64,000 nucleotides of DNA from Phytophthora colocasiae. Taxonomy: Eukaryota; Oomycota; Peronosporomycetes; Peronosporales; Peronosporaceae. Under the pieces are notes generated by a model. The model saw only the letters and a list, made by a program, of their open reading frames with translations. It made no database searches and was not told where the DNA came from. The stretch covers positions 1 through 64,000 of the forward strand of contig JAGKQI010000024.1 of the NCBI GenBank assembly GCA_018806915.1. The letters run 5' to 3'. The position numbers were made by a program, and so were the translations under genes. Positions 32,002-42,120 of the stretch are shown here, in pieces. Numbering within the stretch: position 1 is the first letter of the stretch; each line of letters opens with the position of its first letter.

Positions 32002-33335
32002 TGTGGTGAAGCGCGAATAAGAAATCCGAGAAAAGGCAACGTCAGGCCCTAAGAGAGTCGGATCAAGCGACAGGGGCCTCTGGCGAAGCAAGATGTCAGT
32101 TGATGACCCCAGATTGCGCGAACGATGGCTGACGAATGGATCCAGATCGATGTTCGTCTGGATCTCGCCAGCGATGAATGGATGGCGTCTTGGTCAAGTG
32201 AGACTAAGTGATTGGAGAACCCGTCGTGCGGTCCCGCGTGGCGGCTCAGGGTCGGAGGAGAAAAGGGCGTCTTGCCTGAGGTCGCATGAGAAGGAGATCA
32301 AGGCGGCAGAGGGTCGGGATCGGTGTGATCTATGGTGGGCCGGTGACAACATAACCGTGAGATGCTGCCGAGGGGACCTGATGGCAGTGTTAGTCGCGTG
32401 GGGAGTGGTGATCAAGTCTGGGAAGCTCAAGACCTGGAATGTCGACGACGCAGGCACGCGAGATCAAGTATGAAGGCTGCTGATCGGGATCTTTGTTCAA
32501 GACGGTGGACCAAGATCGATGACCGAGATGGTTGATCGAGATCGGCTGATCGCCAGATCGGCTGATCGCCAGATCGGCAGATCGAGATCGCGATCAGGGG
32601 TTAGGTGAGATCAAGATCGAAGATCGGAAGGGCAGCTGTGTAGCCGGATGTCAGGTAATCGTAGGATAGCAGATGAGGATGGGGCTAGTAGACATAGGAA
32701 TAACCATAAACAGAATCGAATTTGCTCTGGACATCACAAGTGCCTTCGTTCAAGACCGGAACTGGGAATTACATTGGCCCCCCGGCATTAAGAAGGTAAG
32801 GAGAAGAGATCTAGCATAGAGGTTAATTCTGGATAATACATTGGCCAGTTTTACCCTATCTAGTGATCTATCCTTTACGTGCGAACTACGGATCGGAAGG
32901 AATTGGCTGCTTGGCCTGACGATCTCGTCGACTCTCAACCCATCAAGACACCCGCTATAGGAAGCGGCAAGCATCGTAAAGGAAGGGATCAGATCCCCAA
33001 CATTGGACCTTTGGAAGACCTGGATCGAAGACCAGGTGACCGGATCAAGGCTCGAGAACTCGCCTGTGACCCGGATCAACCCCTCCGAGGTAGAGTGAAG
33101 TATTCCCACGCTATCTCACACCCCCTACGTCACCCAAGACATTCTTCTCGTCCCAAGACATCTTCAGAAGTCACCTGGAAGAGCGTAACCCGCCTACCGA
33201 CGGGTACACAAGGTGAACACTACACGCAGCAAGATCACGGATCATCGGGGGACCCCCTCCGTTAGTCGGTGTCTGGGCGCAAGTGGCGATCGCGATCGGC
33301 CTCAACCAGATTTTGGCCAGATCCGCTCCACCACA
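32002..33335 (+). repeat. A1 3' LTR, 1334 bp
   Basis: Near-identical to 24947-26278, including the 16-mer tandem duplication. It is preceded by the G-rich run GGCTGGGGGCGGA (polypurine tract, about 31989-32001). It ends CACCACA at 33335, next to target duplication GCAG. Confidence 0.92.
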
Positions 33336-34371
33336 GCAGTCCATGTCCATGGACTTTGTCTTCGGCAAGCGGAGGACGGGCATCGTTGTCTTTGTGGACC
33401 GATTCAGCAAGATGGTTCATCTTGCTGCCGTCCCGGCTACTGTTACAGCCGCGCAGACTGCGCGACTGTTTGTTGACATGGTGTTCAAACACCATGGCAT
33501 GCCGCTCGACATTGTGTCGGACCGTGATCCACGCTTCACAGCGCGGTTCTGGCAAGAAGTGTTTACACTTCTTGGTTCACAGTTATCAATGTCGACTGCG
33601 GATCAGCCGCAGACGGACGGACAAACCGAACGTGTCAACCGCGTACTGGGTGACACGCTGAAGAGCTACGCTCACTCGTTCCCGCATTGGAGCGAGTGCT
33701 TGCCGATGGCAGAGTTTGCCATCAACAAGTCGGTGCATGCCTCGACAGGGCATACACCGTTCTACGTGAACGCCATGAGGCATCCACGATTGCCGAGCAT
33801 GCTCGGCGGGGTAGCTTCCTCCTTAAGTGGGGAGGATCTGCGGTTGCGTCCGAACAACCGCAGAATGCAACTGATAGCAGCACACTATCAGCTGCGGTGA
33901 CGCGATGCGACGTCTCGTTCGAGCAGGAACGAGCGCGCGATGTCTGTGCCGGGCACAGACATGAGAGATGATAGCGAGCAGAGCGGGGCCTGCTGCTGAC
34001 AAGGAGCGACAAGCTGAAAGGATTCAGCTCGGGTGCGCTAGACTTTGTCCAGCGAAGACAAGCCGTCATACGGTTTGTCCAGGATGCTATCGCAGCTTCT
34101 GTCGATCGACAGAAGCTGAACGCAGATAATGTTGGTAGGGGCAACATAAATGAATTCAAATTGGGTTCATTGGTTTGTGCTTCTGCATAAAACCTACCTA
34201 AACATGCAGTGTCTGACTTTGGAGCAAGCTTGCTTGCTCCAAGATTCGATGGGCCGTTCAAAGTACTTGAACGGCATGGTAACTGCGTACCGGCTGGACA
34301 TACCGTCCAGCATGAGGCTCCACCCGACCTTCTACGTCGGGCGGTTGAACCGTACGTGCAGCACGGACTAC
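33336..34371 (+). pseudogene. B1 integrase core and C-terminal domain
   Basis: It continues the integrase after A1. ORF 33283-33900 reads SMSMDFVFGKRRTGIVVFVD (first Asp), IVSDRDPRFTARFWQEV (second Asp) and STADQPQTDGQTERVNRV (Glu). After indels at about 33830 and 34000 come the linker GFSSGALDFVQRRQAVIRFV, then a GPF-type C-terminal module (DGPFKVLERHG, SMRLHPTFYVGRL). The catalytic triad is present. The tail overlaps the end of the antisense gene. Confidence 0.8.
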
Positions 34372-35919
34372 CTAAGGTTGGTAGTCCGACTGAGGAGTGC
34401 GAGAGGCCTGGAAGAGGCGCTTCTCGAGACCGTCGACACGGTCGATCAACCGGTTCCACTCTCGTCCCAAGACCGGACGAGAGGTTCGAGGTAGTCTGAG
34501 CTGCCTCGCAGACCTCAACACGGAGGACACGAACCTCCTGCTTCAGAGCCGCTATCTCAGCGCTCTGTGTCTGCTCCAGCGCAGCAACTCGATCGTGCAG
34601 GGCACGATCGTCATAATCATAGCGTTGACCATGCGGAGAGTGTTCCCACCCTCCGCCGCCGTTGCGCGACGCGCGTGGAGCGATCCGCTGGATTGTGGGC
34701 GGATCGTGGCTCATAAGAGAACGAACTCTCAAGGAGGTTCGTTTTCGTATTCGTTGGAGAGGATTTCCTCCCCATCAGGCCGAGATACGTGGGAGCCGCG
34801 GAACGTCCTGATGGAGGACGTTCCGGAAATGGTGAGGCGTACGAAGCCCACCATAACTTGCAGGGGTAAGCCCTGCACGAGGAGTGCTGCGGTTAACCAC
34901 AGCACTCGGAGCCTCGCGTGGCACAATACGACCACGGGCTCGCTTGATGTGATCAGGTACACGGACGACCGTGTACTCCAGGAGATCACTTTCGGTGAGA
35001 CGTGTTGCCAAGGTTGGCAACACGGACAGGGTGTGCCAAAGGAACGGCACATGGGATCCCCGCTTCCATGGACTGATCATGGAGGCGTTCACGCTTACCA
35101 CGCGTAGTGTAAGTGTAGTAGCGATCATGAGCCGCAGCAACGCGCGCTCGCGATACGCCTTCGGGTCTTTGTTGAAGTTATCAACAAAGGCATTCCACGA
35201 CTGACAAAGTGCCTGCCGCTCTGGCACTTTGCTCTTGCGCGAAGTCTTCTTCGCTGCATAGTATCGGAGCTCGTGGAAGAGCCCGATATAGTAGTCGCGT
35301 CTTTGAGTCTCGGACTCAAAGACAACCTTAGCAACGACGTCGTCGTCGTTGATACTGTTGCATGAGTACAACGGTATCGGGTTGGAGTGGTGAACTAGCA
35401 CCGAACCGGTCATGGATTTCTGCCTCAGTAGGCATCCATCGTGTGCGCACTGGCGGATCAGTGCGCGGGGCAGTCGAGCGCCCTCGACATGGGGACGCTT
35501 CATCATCACTGCGCGGACGCTTCGAGCTTGAAGCGTCGAGGCCTCATCACGAGGTCGTCGAGATCCCACGGGTGGGTCTGACGTGTCTTCGGACGAAGAC
35601 ACGGGAGCGGAGCCTTGACATCAACCTCCCCTCCTCGACATCCTCCTCGTAGTCGAGGATGTCTTCGTAGTCCTCTCCAAAGAGTTCTTTGAGAGGACGG
35701 CAGGATTCTTAATCTCTGCTAGAGAAGAAGACTTCTTCTTCTTCTCATTCTTCTCCTTATGGAGAGCATGGTACTTGGTGACAGAGAGCTTCTCTGTCGG
35801 ACCGCTGGAAGCAGCAGTGCTAGTGAGCACTGCTGAGGTCGTGTTCCTGCTGCAGAGGCAGCAGGTGAGGCTTGCGCGTCCGCAGTAGCGGACGGAGACG
35901 TGGGCGTTGGCGAGTCCAT
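34372..35919 (-). pseudogene. B1 antisense gene, coiled-coil protein
   Basis: About 516 codons from ATG at 35919 to TAG at 34372. The order is a Ser/Thr/Ala/Pro head (MDSPTPTSPSATADAQASP), a Lys/Ser-rich patch, an acidic patch, and a conserved middle (ETQRRDYYIGLFHELRYYAA, then QSWNAFVDNFNKDPKAYRER). A coiled coil follows (DRVAALEQTQSAEIAALKQE), then a short tail SDYQP. It is antisense to pol and tail-to-tail with integrase. A 1-base deletion near 35545 shifts frame. At the site of the amber codon of B2/B3 this copy has CAG. Function unknown; no membrane segment seen. Confidence 0.65.
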
Positions 35920-36018
35920 TGCGAAATGAACTCGGATTTCTCTTGGGAACTTGACGGTCTTGTCAAGTTCTGTTGATTGACGTATCGAGACCGTGCGTCG
36001 AATCTTAACAGGGGATGG
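35920..36018. other. Leader of B1 antisense gene and polypurine tract
   Basis: 99 bases between the antisense ATG and the 3' LTR. It ends AACAGGGGATGG directly before the LTR, a polypurine tract for plus-strand priming. In the sister copy it is the longer GGGGGGGATGG (complement at 45259-45270). Confidence 0.6.
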
Positions 36019-36480
36019 TGTAACGGGGTTACACGTACAGAGTGGTTGTACCAATTGTAACTCTAACAGTTAGGATAACTGTTAGAGGTTGAAATGGGCC
36101 TCAGACCTTGGTGTGCTGTACACACCAAATGATACATGGGCGATCCACATTATTGGGTGGTTCATGTGCATTTGTGCATATTATTGGTAGAAAGTAACAG
36201 TTTCTACCAATCACTGAAACAGAGTTTCTGCCAACCACACGTTGGCAGACCCTTTAGAAATAGATAACAAACAGTTTTAGGAGGTCCATAATTGGCTTTA
36301 TGCCAAATTCAATAACAGTTCTCATTTTACGGTATTTTGCAGATTAATTTAGTTATATTTGATTTAATTATACTTATTTAAATAAGTATACTTAAATTAA
36401 GTGTATTCCTAATTGCTCCTTCCTCATACACGTAAGCGCACGTGTACGCCATCTAATAGGTCTAGTGTAGACCCATTACA
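36019..36480 (+). repeat. B1 3' LTR, 462 bp
   Basis: Matches 20440-20899 with scattered substitutions and 1-base indels. Followed by target duplication CTGCA. Confidence 0.92.
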
Positions 36481-36747
36481 CTGCAGGATCAACGACGAGC
36501 CCTCTGGATCTGTTGGCGGATCGAAGCTTCCGGGCAGACCGGGGAGGAGGAAACCGACATTTCGATCCCCGATCAGACCCCGGTGCCGGCTGATCAGCCA
36601 GGATCAGGTCCACCTAGCGGTGATCTTCAGGACGAAGAAGTCCCGACCACCCGTTCTCGTCGCCGTCCGAGAGGAAGAGAGCCTTGACCGTGGCAATGGA
36701 ACAAGTCCGGAGGCTGGATCGGGACATCCCAGTGAAGCGGAGGAATC
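36481..36747 (+). pseudogene. E aORF1, last part and gap to aORF2
   Basis: After the CTGCA duplication, aORF1 of E resumes. One frame reads TDISIPDQTPVPADQPGSG, DLQDEEVPTTRSRRRPRG and a stop at 36685-36687. The acidic then Arg-rich end has the composition expected of an aORF1 tail. Joined at 20439/36486 the frame is off by one, so another indel is present. The next 60 bases lead toward aORF2, which starts at 40580 after the displaced block. Confidence 0.5.
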
Positions 36748-37235
36748 ACCCCGGTCCTGCGTCACTTCGATACGACGAAATTGCCGGTGGTGACCGTTTA
36801 TGCCAGCAATTGGGCAATCTCCGCCGCGCTAACGCAAGAACACGATCAGATCTACCACCTGGTCGCGTTCGCCAGCCGAACCCTGAAGGCGAACGCGTTG
36901 AATTACAATGTCGCAGAAAAGGAAGTGCTAGCTCTGCTGCGGATCCTGGACCTGTACTACACCATGCTGATGGGACGCCGGATCAAGGTCTTGACCTGGT
37001 ATTCTACCCTGGCATGGTTGTTCAAGTCCGCCGGTCTGCAGGGACGCCTGGGTCAGTGGTCCGCGCTCCTATCCCCATGTTCGCTTAATATCACGAAATG
37101 TACGAAAGGGGAAAATGAGATACAGGGGGTGATCGCGGCCAGCGTGACGCCCAGAACGAAGGTCGACGACGCCCTGATCGCGATCGCACCCCTTAAGGAA
37201 CCCAAGCGCCGGATCCAAGCCCCAGTGCCCACGGT
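36748..37235 (+). CDS. RNase H of displaced block
   Basis: ORF 36781-37293 reads VVTVYASNWAISAALTQEHD, NALNYNVAEKEVLALLRILD and LMGRRIKVLTWYSTLAWLF, the RT-linked RNase H fold. The first residues (TPVLRHFDTTKLP, 36748 on) are one frame away. It is better preserved than A0, though the RT normally in front is absent here. Confidence 0.75.
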
Positions 37236-37700
37236 GGGTCAAGATGAAGAGTTGTGGGTGTTAAGATTTGAGGGATCAGCTCGGGTCAAATGAGGTGGGG
37301 GCGCGTTCAGCGCGATTGTGTGGAGACTACCTGGTTGGGAGATAACTGAGGCTAGATCCGGTTATGCCGAAGGTCTCACGGTTAACGAGGCAGAATATAA
37401 CGGGCTCCTCTTAGGGCTCGATATGCTCGCAGGTCGCATCGTCGTCGCCTCGTGATCTGTGGGGACTCAAATCTTGTGATCCGTCAAGTTCGTGGTGAGA
37501 TCGATTGCAAGGCGCCAGGATTAACGATATTGAAACAGAGGACACTAGATCGTCTGAAGGGATGGAGCGATCACGAGCTGGTTCATGTGAAGAGATACTG
37601 GAACGGGAGTGCAGACAGCCTAGCAAGTTCCGCTCTACAACGTCAAGGCGGGATCGAAGTTCGCAGCGAGGGAGATCAACAGGATCTAGTCACCTTAATT
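37236..37700 (+). pseudogene. Second (archaeal-type) RNase H of displaced block
   Basis: DEELWVLRFEGSARVK is followed by a TGA at 37291, then GGGAFSAIVWRLPGWEITEA, TVNEAEYNGLLLGLDM, a frame change near 37440, GDSNLVIRQVRGEIDCKAPG and VKRYWNGSADSLASSALQ. It matches the RVT_3 / archaeal-type RNase H: first Asp/Glu strand, NEAEY Glu, GDSNLV Asp, and AD near the end. It sits between the gypsy RNase H and integrase. In plants and oomycetes such an extra RNase H is reported for certain gypsy lineages (recalled, not checked). Confidence 0.7.
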
Positions 37701-39000
37701 CGACTAGACGAGATCCTGATCCCCAAAACTGAAGACCTGGTGGCCCTACGCGGGCCGCTCGAGTGAGGTCGGATGCCGCCGTCTTGCAAGAAGAGTTGCT
37801 CCGGGAGATGAGGATCGATCGGATCAAGCGAGCACAGGATGAAGAAACCTGGATTGTGGGATTGAAGAAATACCTGATCGGGCCGATCACGGACCTCACC
37901 CAAGCGGAATTGCGATCCTATAGCAAGATCGCGTCCGACTACGAGGTGGACGAACACGATCTGCTTTTCTACTGTCCTCCAACGCCGAGGTCGGACGTCG
38001 ATCGGGACCGACTGATGAAGCTGGTGATCCCAGAAACGCTACAACAGGACGTCCTGCACCATTATCATACAACTCTCGAAGGCGGACACCAGGGAATCGG
38101 ACGTACCTACCAACGGATCCGGAGTCACTTCCACTGGAGGGGACTTTATCGGAGTGTGCAGAGGTATGTGGGGGAATGTGTAGATTGTGAGACGGGAAAA
38201 GGTAGACCTACTATCCAGGGCGAATCCCCAGGGAACCTACAGGCGACATACCCGTTCCAGATTATAGCGGTGGATCATATACCATCCTGCCCAGATCCTA
38301 CAAAGATAATACCGAGTTGTTGATCTGGGTCGACCTGTTTACAGGATATGTGGTAGCCAAGGCCAGCTCCTCCCGATCCGCCCAGACCGTTGCGGCATCC
38401 TATGAGGAATGTGTGTTCCGGAGATTTGGGGCCCGTGAGATGATCCGACACGATCGAGAACCGGGATTCATGTACGACTTCTTCCGATTCTTCAACAAGA
38501 TACTCGGGCTGCGGCAGCGAGCGACGATGGCCTATCGACCCCAAGCCAATGGGACAGCAGAACGAATGGTACAGACGGCAACGAGAACGATTAAGATGTA
38601 TGTCCAAGATCTCGATCAGAAAGACTGGGATGAGTACGCCGAGTAGTTAACGTCTGCGATCAACACCGCCTACGACCAGATGCGGGGAGATACCCCTCAC
38701 TATTTGGTACACGGTTGGGATCCGTGATCGGCGTTGGGGGCGACGATCCCAGTTGGGTCTACCAGGCATCACGATCGCGATCCTCGCCGATGGCGATATA
38801 GGGTCCAAAGGTACTATCAGCAGTCACGGGAACAAGTCAATGCCCGAGTGCGGGAAGCGATCGCTGACCGAGCGGACCAGAATAATGAGGGATTGATCCT
38901 CACCGAATCGAAGCCGGATCCGGGTTTAGCTACCTGGATGGGTTACGCGCGCAACTTGGCACACCTTGTCATGGCCCGTTCCGAGTAGCAGAGAAGATTA
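37701..39000 (+). pseudogene. Integrase of displaced block
   Basis: ORF 37763-38323 has an N-terminal helix region and the zinc domain (HHYHTTLEGGHQGIGRTYQR, then ECVDCETGKG), then FQIIAVDHIPSC with the first Asp. ORF 38317-38646 has LLIWVDLFTGYVVAKAS, MIRHDREPGFMYDFFRFFN (second Asp) and YRPQANGTAERMVQTATR (Glu). ORF 38734-38988 is the C-terminal region. All catalytic residues are visible; indels at about 38320 and 38645 break the chain. Confidence 0.8.
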
Positions 39001-39390
39001 ATGAGTTCACGATCAAGCTGGAGATTGCGGGATCAGGATACCCCATATTCCCGATAGTTCATGTCTTGAAGCTGAAGCTGGTGCGGAGTTTCCCGACCGA
39101 CCCGAGTTGAGCTGACGGTGGACGAGGCCGATCGCCTGGATTTCGACGAGACCCTACTACCAGATGATAGTTGGACCCCAGATCTAGAGGCTGATGAGTA
39201 TGAGGTCGAGCGAATTTCCGATATGCGGTGCGGGAAAAGGACCCGCTATGGCAGAATCTACCGGGAGTTTCTGGTGCATTGGGTCGGCTACGACGAACCG
39301 ACTTGGGTCGATGAAGCTGATCTCACCTGTGGAGCTATATTAAGTGCGTTCCTGCGGAATCATGTGAACCGGAACCGGTTTTAAGTGATG
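39001..39390 (+). CDS. Integrase tail and chromodomain of displaced block
   Basis: The open frame 39118-39384 reads DEYEVERISDMRCGKRTRYG, IYREFLVHWVGYDEPTWVD and DLTCGAILSAFLRNHVNRNR, then TAA. The aromatic positions of a chromodomain (YEVERI, W-VGY, TWV) are in place. This is the best chromodomain copy in the window. An indel lies between it and the HVLKLKLVRS region at about 39060. Confidence 0.75.
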
Positions 39391-39735
39391 CAGTCACATG
39401 AAGAGATGTAGGTGGATGTCGGGTGAGACAACAGGGTTGCCTCACCGTGATCGAGGAAGCTGATGTGGAGTAAAACCCAGATCAGGGCGAGAATTTTATA
39501 TGTGCGTATATGCATGTGAGCAGGGAATTTGACGTCGGCGAAAGGTGATCCTGAATGTCGAGATGGAGATGAAGGAGGATCACGTTCTCAAAACGATGGA
39601 GTAGGATGGGAATGACTGTGGGAATGGAGATTACGAGAATCACGAACGGATTACGAGAATTACGAATGGAAATGTGAGTATGCTGAACAGCCCTAGCTGG
39701 GGGTTCCGGGTCCGGACCGGAAACCTCGTGCCTTG
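39391..39735. other. Spacer after chromodomain
   Basis: Counterpart of 6077-6390. It contains repeats of GGATTACGAGAAT and AATTACGAATGG at 39625-39675. No ORF or RNA seen. Lies between converging pol (+) and aORF2 (-). Confidence 0.4.
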
Positions 39736-40520
39736 TTGCAGGCGATCGCGGTTCCGGCAGTTAGAAGTCAAGCACGACTTACGGGAGGCTGCCCCAGCAG
39801 GAGGAGGATCGAACTGACCGAGAAGGCGGGAATCCTGGTAGCAGGATGGTTGACTGGGTCACTCCGATACTGGTTACGCCACGGATCCGCCTCATCACTC
39901 TCCTCCAGAGCCTCGATCAGGTTCGCTGGCTCTGGAACGTTCGCGTTGGGATCCGCCCGGTTGGCACGCCGAGAGACCACACCGGGATACCAACGAACAG
40001 CATCCACTGTGGGGATGGGGGGGTGAAGGAAGAACGGATCCAGTAAGATGTCGAGGTCAAACCACTGATTGCGCATCATGGCGGGGAAGGAGGCGAGGAA
40101 TTGACGCCAAGCGGACCCGCGCGACTCCGTCTGGCCTTGCGAGCAGCGTAGTACTGCTGCAGTTCGAGATCCGCGACTTGCATGGCAGAGGTGATTTCGA
40201 GATTGTGGGTGGCCCCCAAAACGCCTGACGGTGCCGTTCTTCCAAGACGCGATAAGTGGTAGCTAAGGCCGCTAGGGGTGTTCTCTCCCTCTCGTGTAGA
40301 TCGAGGTTGAACGTGAGGGCCCCGGATTCGTGAAGTCGCTCCATGGTTCCCGGGCCATCAGATCGAGCACGTTTACGCCCGTGATCAACTCGTTGAGATA
40401 GTCGGTGCCGGGAGTCGGTGCGAGCCCAGCCTGCATCCGAGAAGGAACAGCCAACCCCAGGATCAACAACTGTTTGGCCAAAGAGTTGGCAATCAGGCCC
40501 ACAATCGAATACTGCCCGAT
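39736..40520 (-). pseudogene. aORF2 main part in displaced block
   Basis: On - it reads VGLIANSLAKQLLILGLAVP, TDYLNELITGVNVLDLMA and TTYRVLEERHRQAFWG. One frame over is EITSAMQVADLELQQYYAAR, then ARKARRSRAG, and another shift gives MMRNQWFDLDILLDPFFLHP, PTVDAVRWYPGVVSRRANRA and VPEPANLIEALEESDEADPW. These blocks match A0 6740-7290 in order. The head of this gene is at 40580-40862 on the other strand. No domain recognised. Confidence 0.55.
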
Positions 40521-40579
40521 CGCACGAGGCGTTCATTGCCCTAAAGGCCAAGATCGCGTAGGATGAGGATGCCCTACGC

Positions 40580-40862
40580 ATGGCTCGTCAACGGTCTATT
40601 TCGTCGGCTCGAAGGGAATCCGGCCAGGTTCCGAGAGGAAGATCTTCTGGCGCTCGTGGATCGGAGTCTCCGGACGGATCAAGCCCATCTCCGGATGGAC
40701 CGGACCCGTCGTCTCCGGGATCGCCCCCGGGTTCCCCGTCACCGCCGTCGCCTCCTCTCGGGCTCCAACCACCTCTGTTCCCGGTCGCCTCTTTCATCCC
40801 AGGTTACGATCGGCAGCGTACCTTGGCGGCTGCGGACGTCGAACCGTGGGACCCGCAGGTGC
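40580..40862 (+). pseudogene. aORF2 head in E
   Basis: It starts MARQRSISSARRESGQVPRG, then a Ser/Pro/Asp/Gly-rich stretch, then FIPGYDRQRTLAAADVEPWD and PQ, where it meets antisense RT at a TGC. A0 has the matching IPGY and DVFPWDP block. Joining it to 40520 and reading the - strand restores the gene order with a small frame change (WDPQ, then QYSIVGLIANSLAKQ), which ties the displaced block to this element. Confidence 0.6.
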
Positions 40863-42120
40863 TCTACTCCACCTCTCATCATCCGTAGTGGGTCCCGTGG
40901 TACCCCTAATTTCGCTTGATCCGGAGGAAGCCATGTCCCCCAGGTTTGGGTCCGGGGCACTATCGCTTTCTTTAGCCGAGATGTCTCGCAATCCATCCTG
41001 ATCGGACCTTAGCTTAATAGGGTCGCGGGAGATCGGGTCCTTCCTATCCATGATCTTCTGTAGATCCGGTCGCCTCCTCAGCTCTGCGAACTCCACTTCA
41101 CGTAGTTCATACAGAACCGATGCGTGGATCGCATAATTTTCGATGAACCGACTATAGTAGTTCAGGCTCCCCAAGAAGGACTGCATAGATCGGAGCGACC
41201 CTGGGAACGGTAGATCCGTCAGGGATTTCAGGTCCTTCGGGTTTGCCTCCCCGTCCATCGATCGATACCTTATGCCCAAGAAATTCCACCTTATCCATGC
41301 CCCAGAAGCTTTTTGCCACACTAATCGAGAGGTTCCACTTATCACGGGCCTCCAGCAGATCTTCTACTCGTTCGCACATCTGATCCCACGATCTCGATGT
41401 GATCAAGATGTCGTCGATGTTTGATCTTCGTCCCAGCACCGACGGGCGACCAGGATTCTCCTGTATCCCTGATTCGAACACATCTGCAGAGCCTTCCGCA
41501 TCTCTCGACTGGGAGATCTTCAGAAATCCATACAGAGCATTGTCTACGAGACGTTGGTAGATCTGGGGAGCGTTCTTCAATCCGAAGGGCATGCGATTCC
41601 ACTCGAAGAGGCCGAATGGGGTGATGAAAACCGAGATCGCGCGAGCTCGGTCAGTCATAGACACGACCCAGAATCCGCTGGTCATGTCCAGCGAACAATA
41701 CCACAGAACCTTGTCGAGATCCTCCAGCAGGTCATTGATCAAGGGCATCGGGTAGATCATCAGTCTCGTGAGGCTGTTCACCAGCCGATAATCGATGCAT
41801 AACCGAATGTCTACACCATTCTTCTTGATGATCACCACGATCGGAGATGCCCATGGCGAGGTCGAAGGGCGGATGATTTTGGCGGCTAGGAGTCCTTTGA
41901 TAAGATCCGATACTTTCTCGCGAAACTGTGGCGCCACCTTTCGGACTCGTTGTGCGATCGGCTTTGCATCACCCACGTCGATATCGCATATAACACCCTT
42001 GGCCGCTGGAGGAAGTGCGTTTCCCTTTCCGATCAGGAGATGTCGCTTCTTCCAAATGATCTGTCGAAGTTTCTCGATCTCCTCCGGGGTAGCCGATCCC
42101 GGATTTCCTACTTGCAGATC
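40863..42120 (-). pseudogene. pol: E reverse transcriptase
   Basis: ORF 41976-41152 (274 codons) reads AKPIAQRVRKVAPQFREKV, RLCIDYRLVNSLTRL, CSLDMTSGFWVV, MPFGLKNAPQIYQRLV, and RRSNIDDILITSRSWDQ. The catalytic box at 41410-41421 is NIDD instead of YIDD, so the copy is probably dead even where open. The thumb continues in 41345-40860 with FLGSLNYYSRFIENYA and ends in the linker (TTDDERWSRA), where the deletion begins. Confidence 0.8.

Larger units (their letters stand above)
24947..33335 (+). mobile_element. Family A element A1, internally deleted, inserted in B1
   Basis: 8389 bp with LTRs 24947-26278 and 32002-33335. Target duplication GCAG at 24943-24946 and 33336-33339; removing the element restores the B integrase codons. 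The LTRs differ at only about a dozen or so sites by eye, so it is a recent insertion. From part-way through RNase H to the start of aORF1 (about 5.5 kb by comparison with A0) is deleted, so it lacks integrase and must have been mobilised in trans or deleted afterwards. Confidence 0.9.
20440..36480 (+). mobile_element. Family B Ty3/gypsy element B1, interrupted by A1
   Basis: LTRs lie at 20440-20899 and 36019-36480 and begin TGTAACGGGG and end CCCATTACA. The 5-base target duplication CTGCA is at 20435-20439 and 36481-36485. Gag and pol are on +, and an antisense gene lies before the 3' LTR. Without A1 the element is about 7.65 kb. Gag has an internal deletion and pol has indels, so it is not autonomous. 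The whole sequence is packed with short inverted repeats (see findings). Confidence 0.9.
36748..40558 (+). mobile_element. Displaced, inverted, circularly permuted pol block of E
   Basis: On + it holds RNase H, second RNase H, integrase and chromodomain, then on - most of aORF2, then about 38 bases of RT-RNase H linker on + (40521-40558, HEAFIALKAKIA). The linker belongs just before 36748. Exactly this set of segments is missing between aORF2 head and RT of E at 40860. The two junctions are reciprocal around TGC. Not flanked by LTRs and without an obvious duplication. Confidence 0.7.

Noticed and set aside
33722..34732. A 336-codon ORF on - in B1
   Set aside because: It overlaps integrase. 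Its first part (VAALEQTQSAEIAALKQEVR) is the true coiled coil of the antisense gene, but the rest is a shadow of integrase beyond the real stop at 34372.
36748..40558. A separate + strand family A element
   Set aside because: It has no LTR, gag, protease or RT. It holds exactly the segments missing from E, and junctions match those of E, so displacement within E explains it better.
40057..40581. A 174-codon ORF on - as a separate gene
   Set aside because: Parts are real aORF2 frames and parts are shadow; the match to A0 alternates among frames, so it was merged into aORF2.
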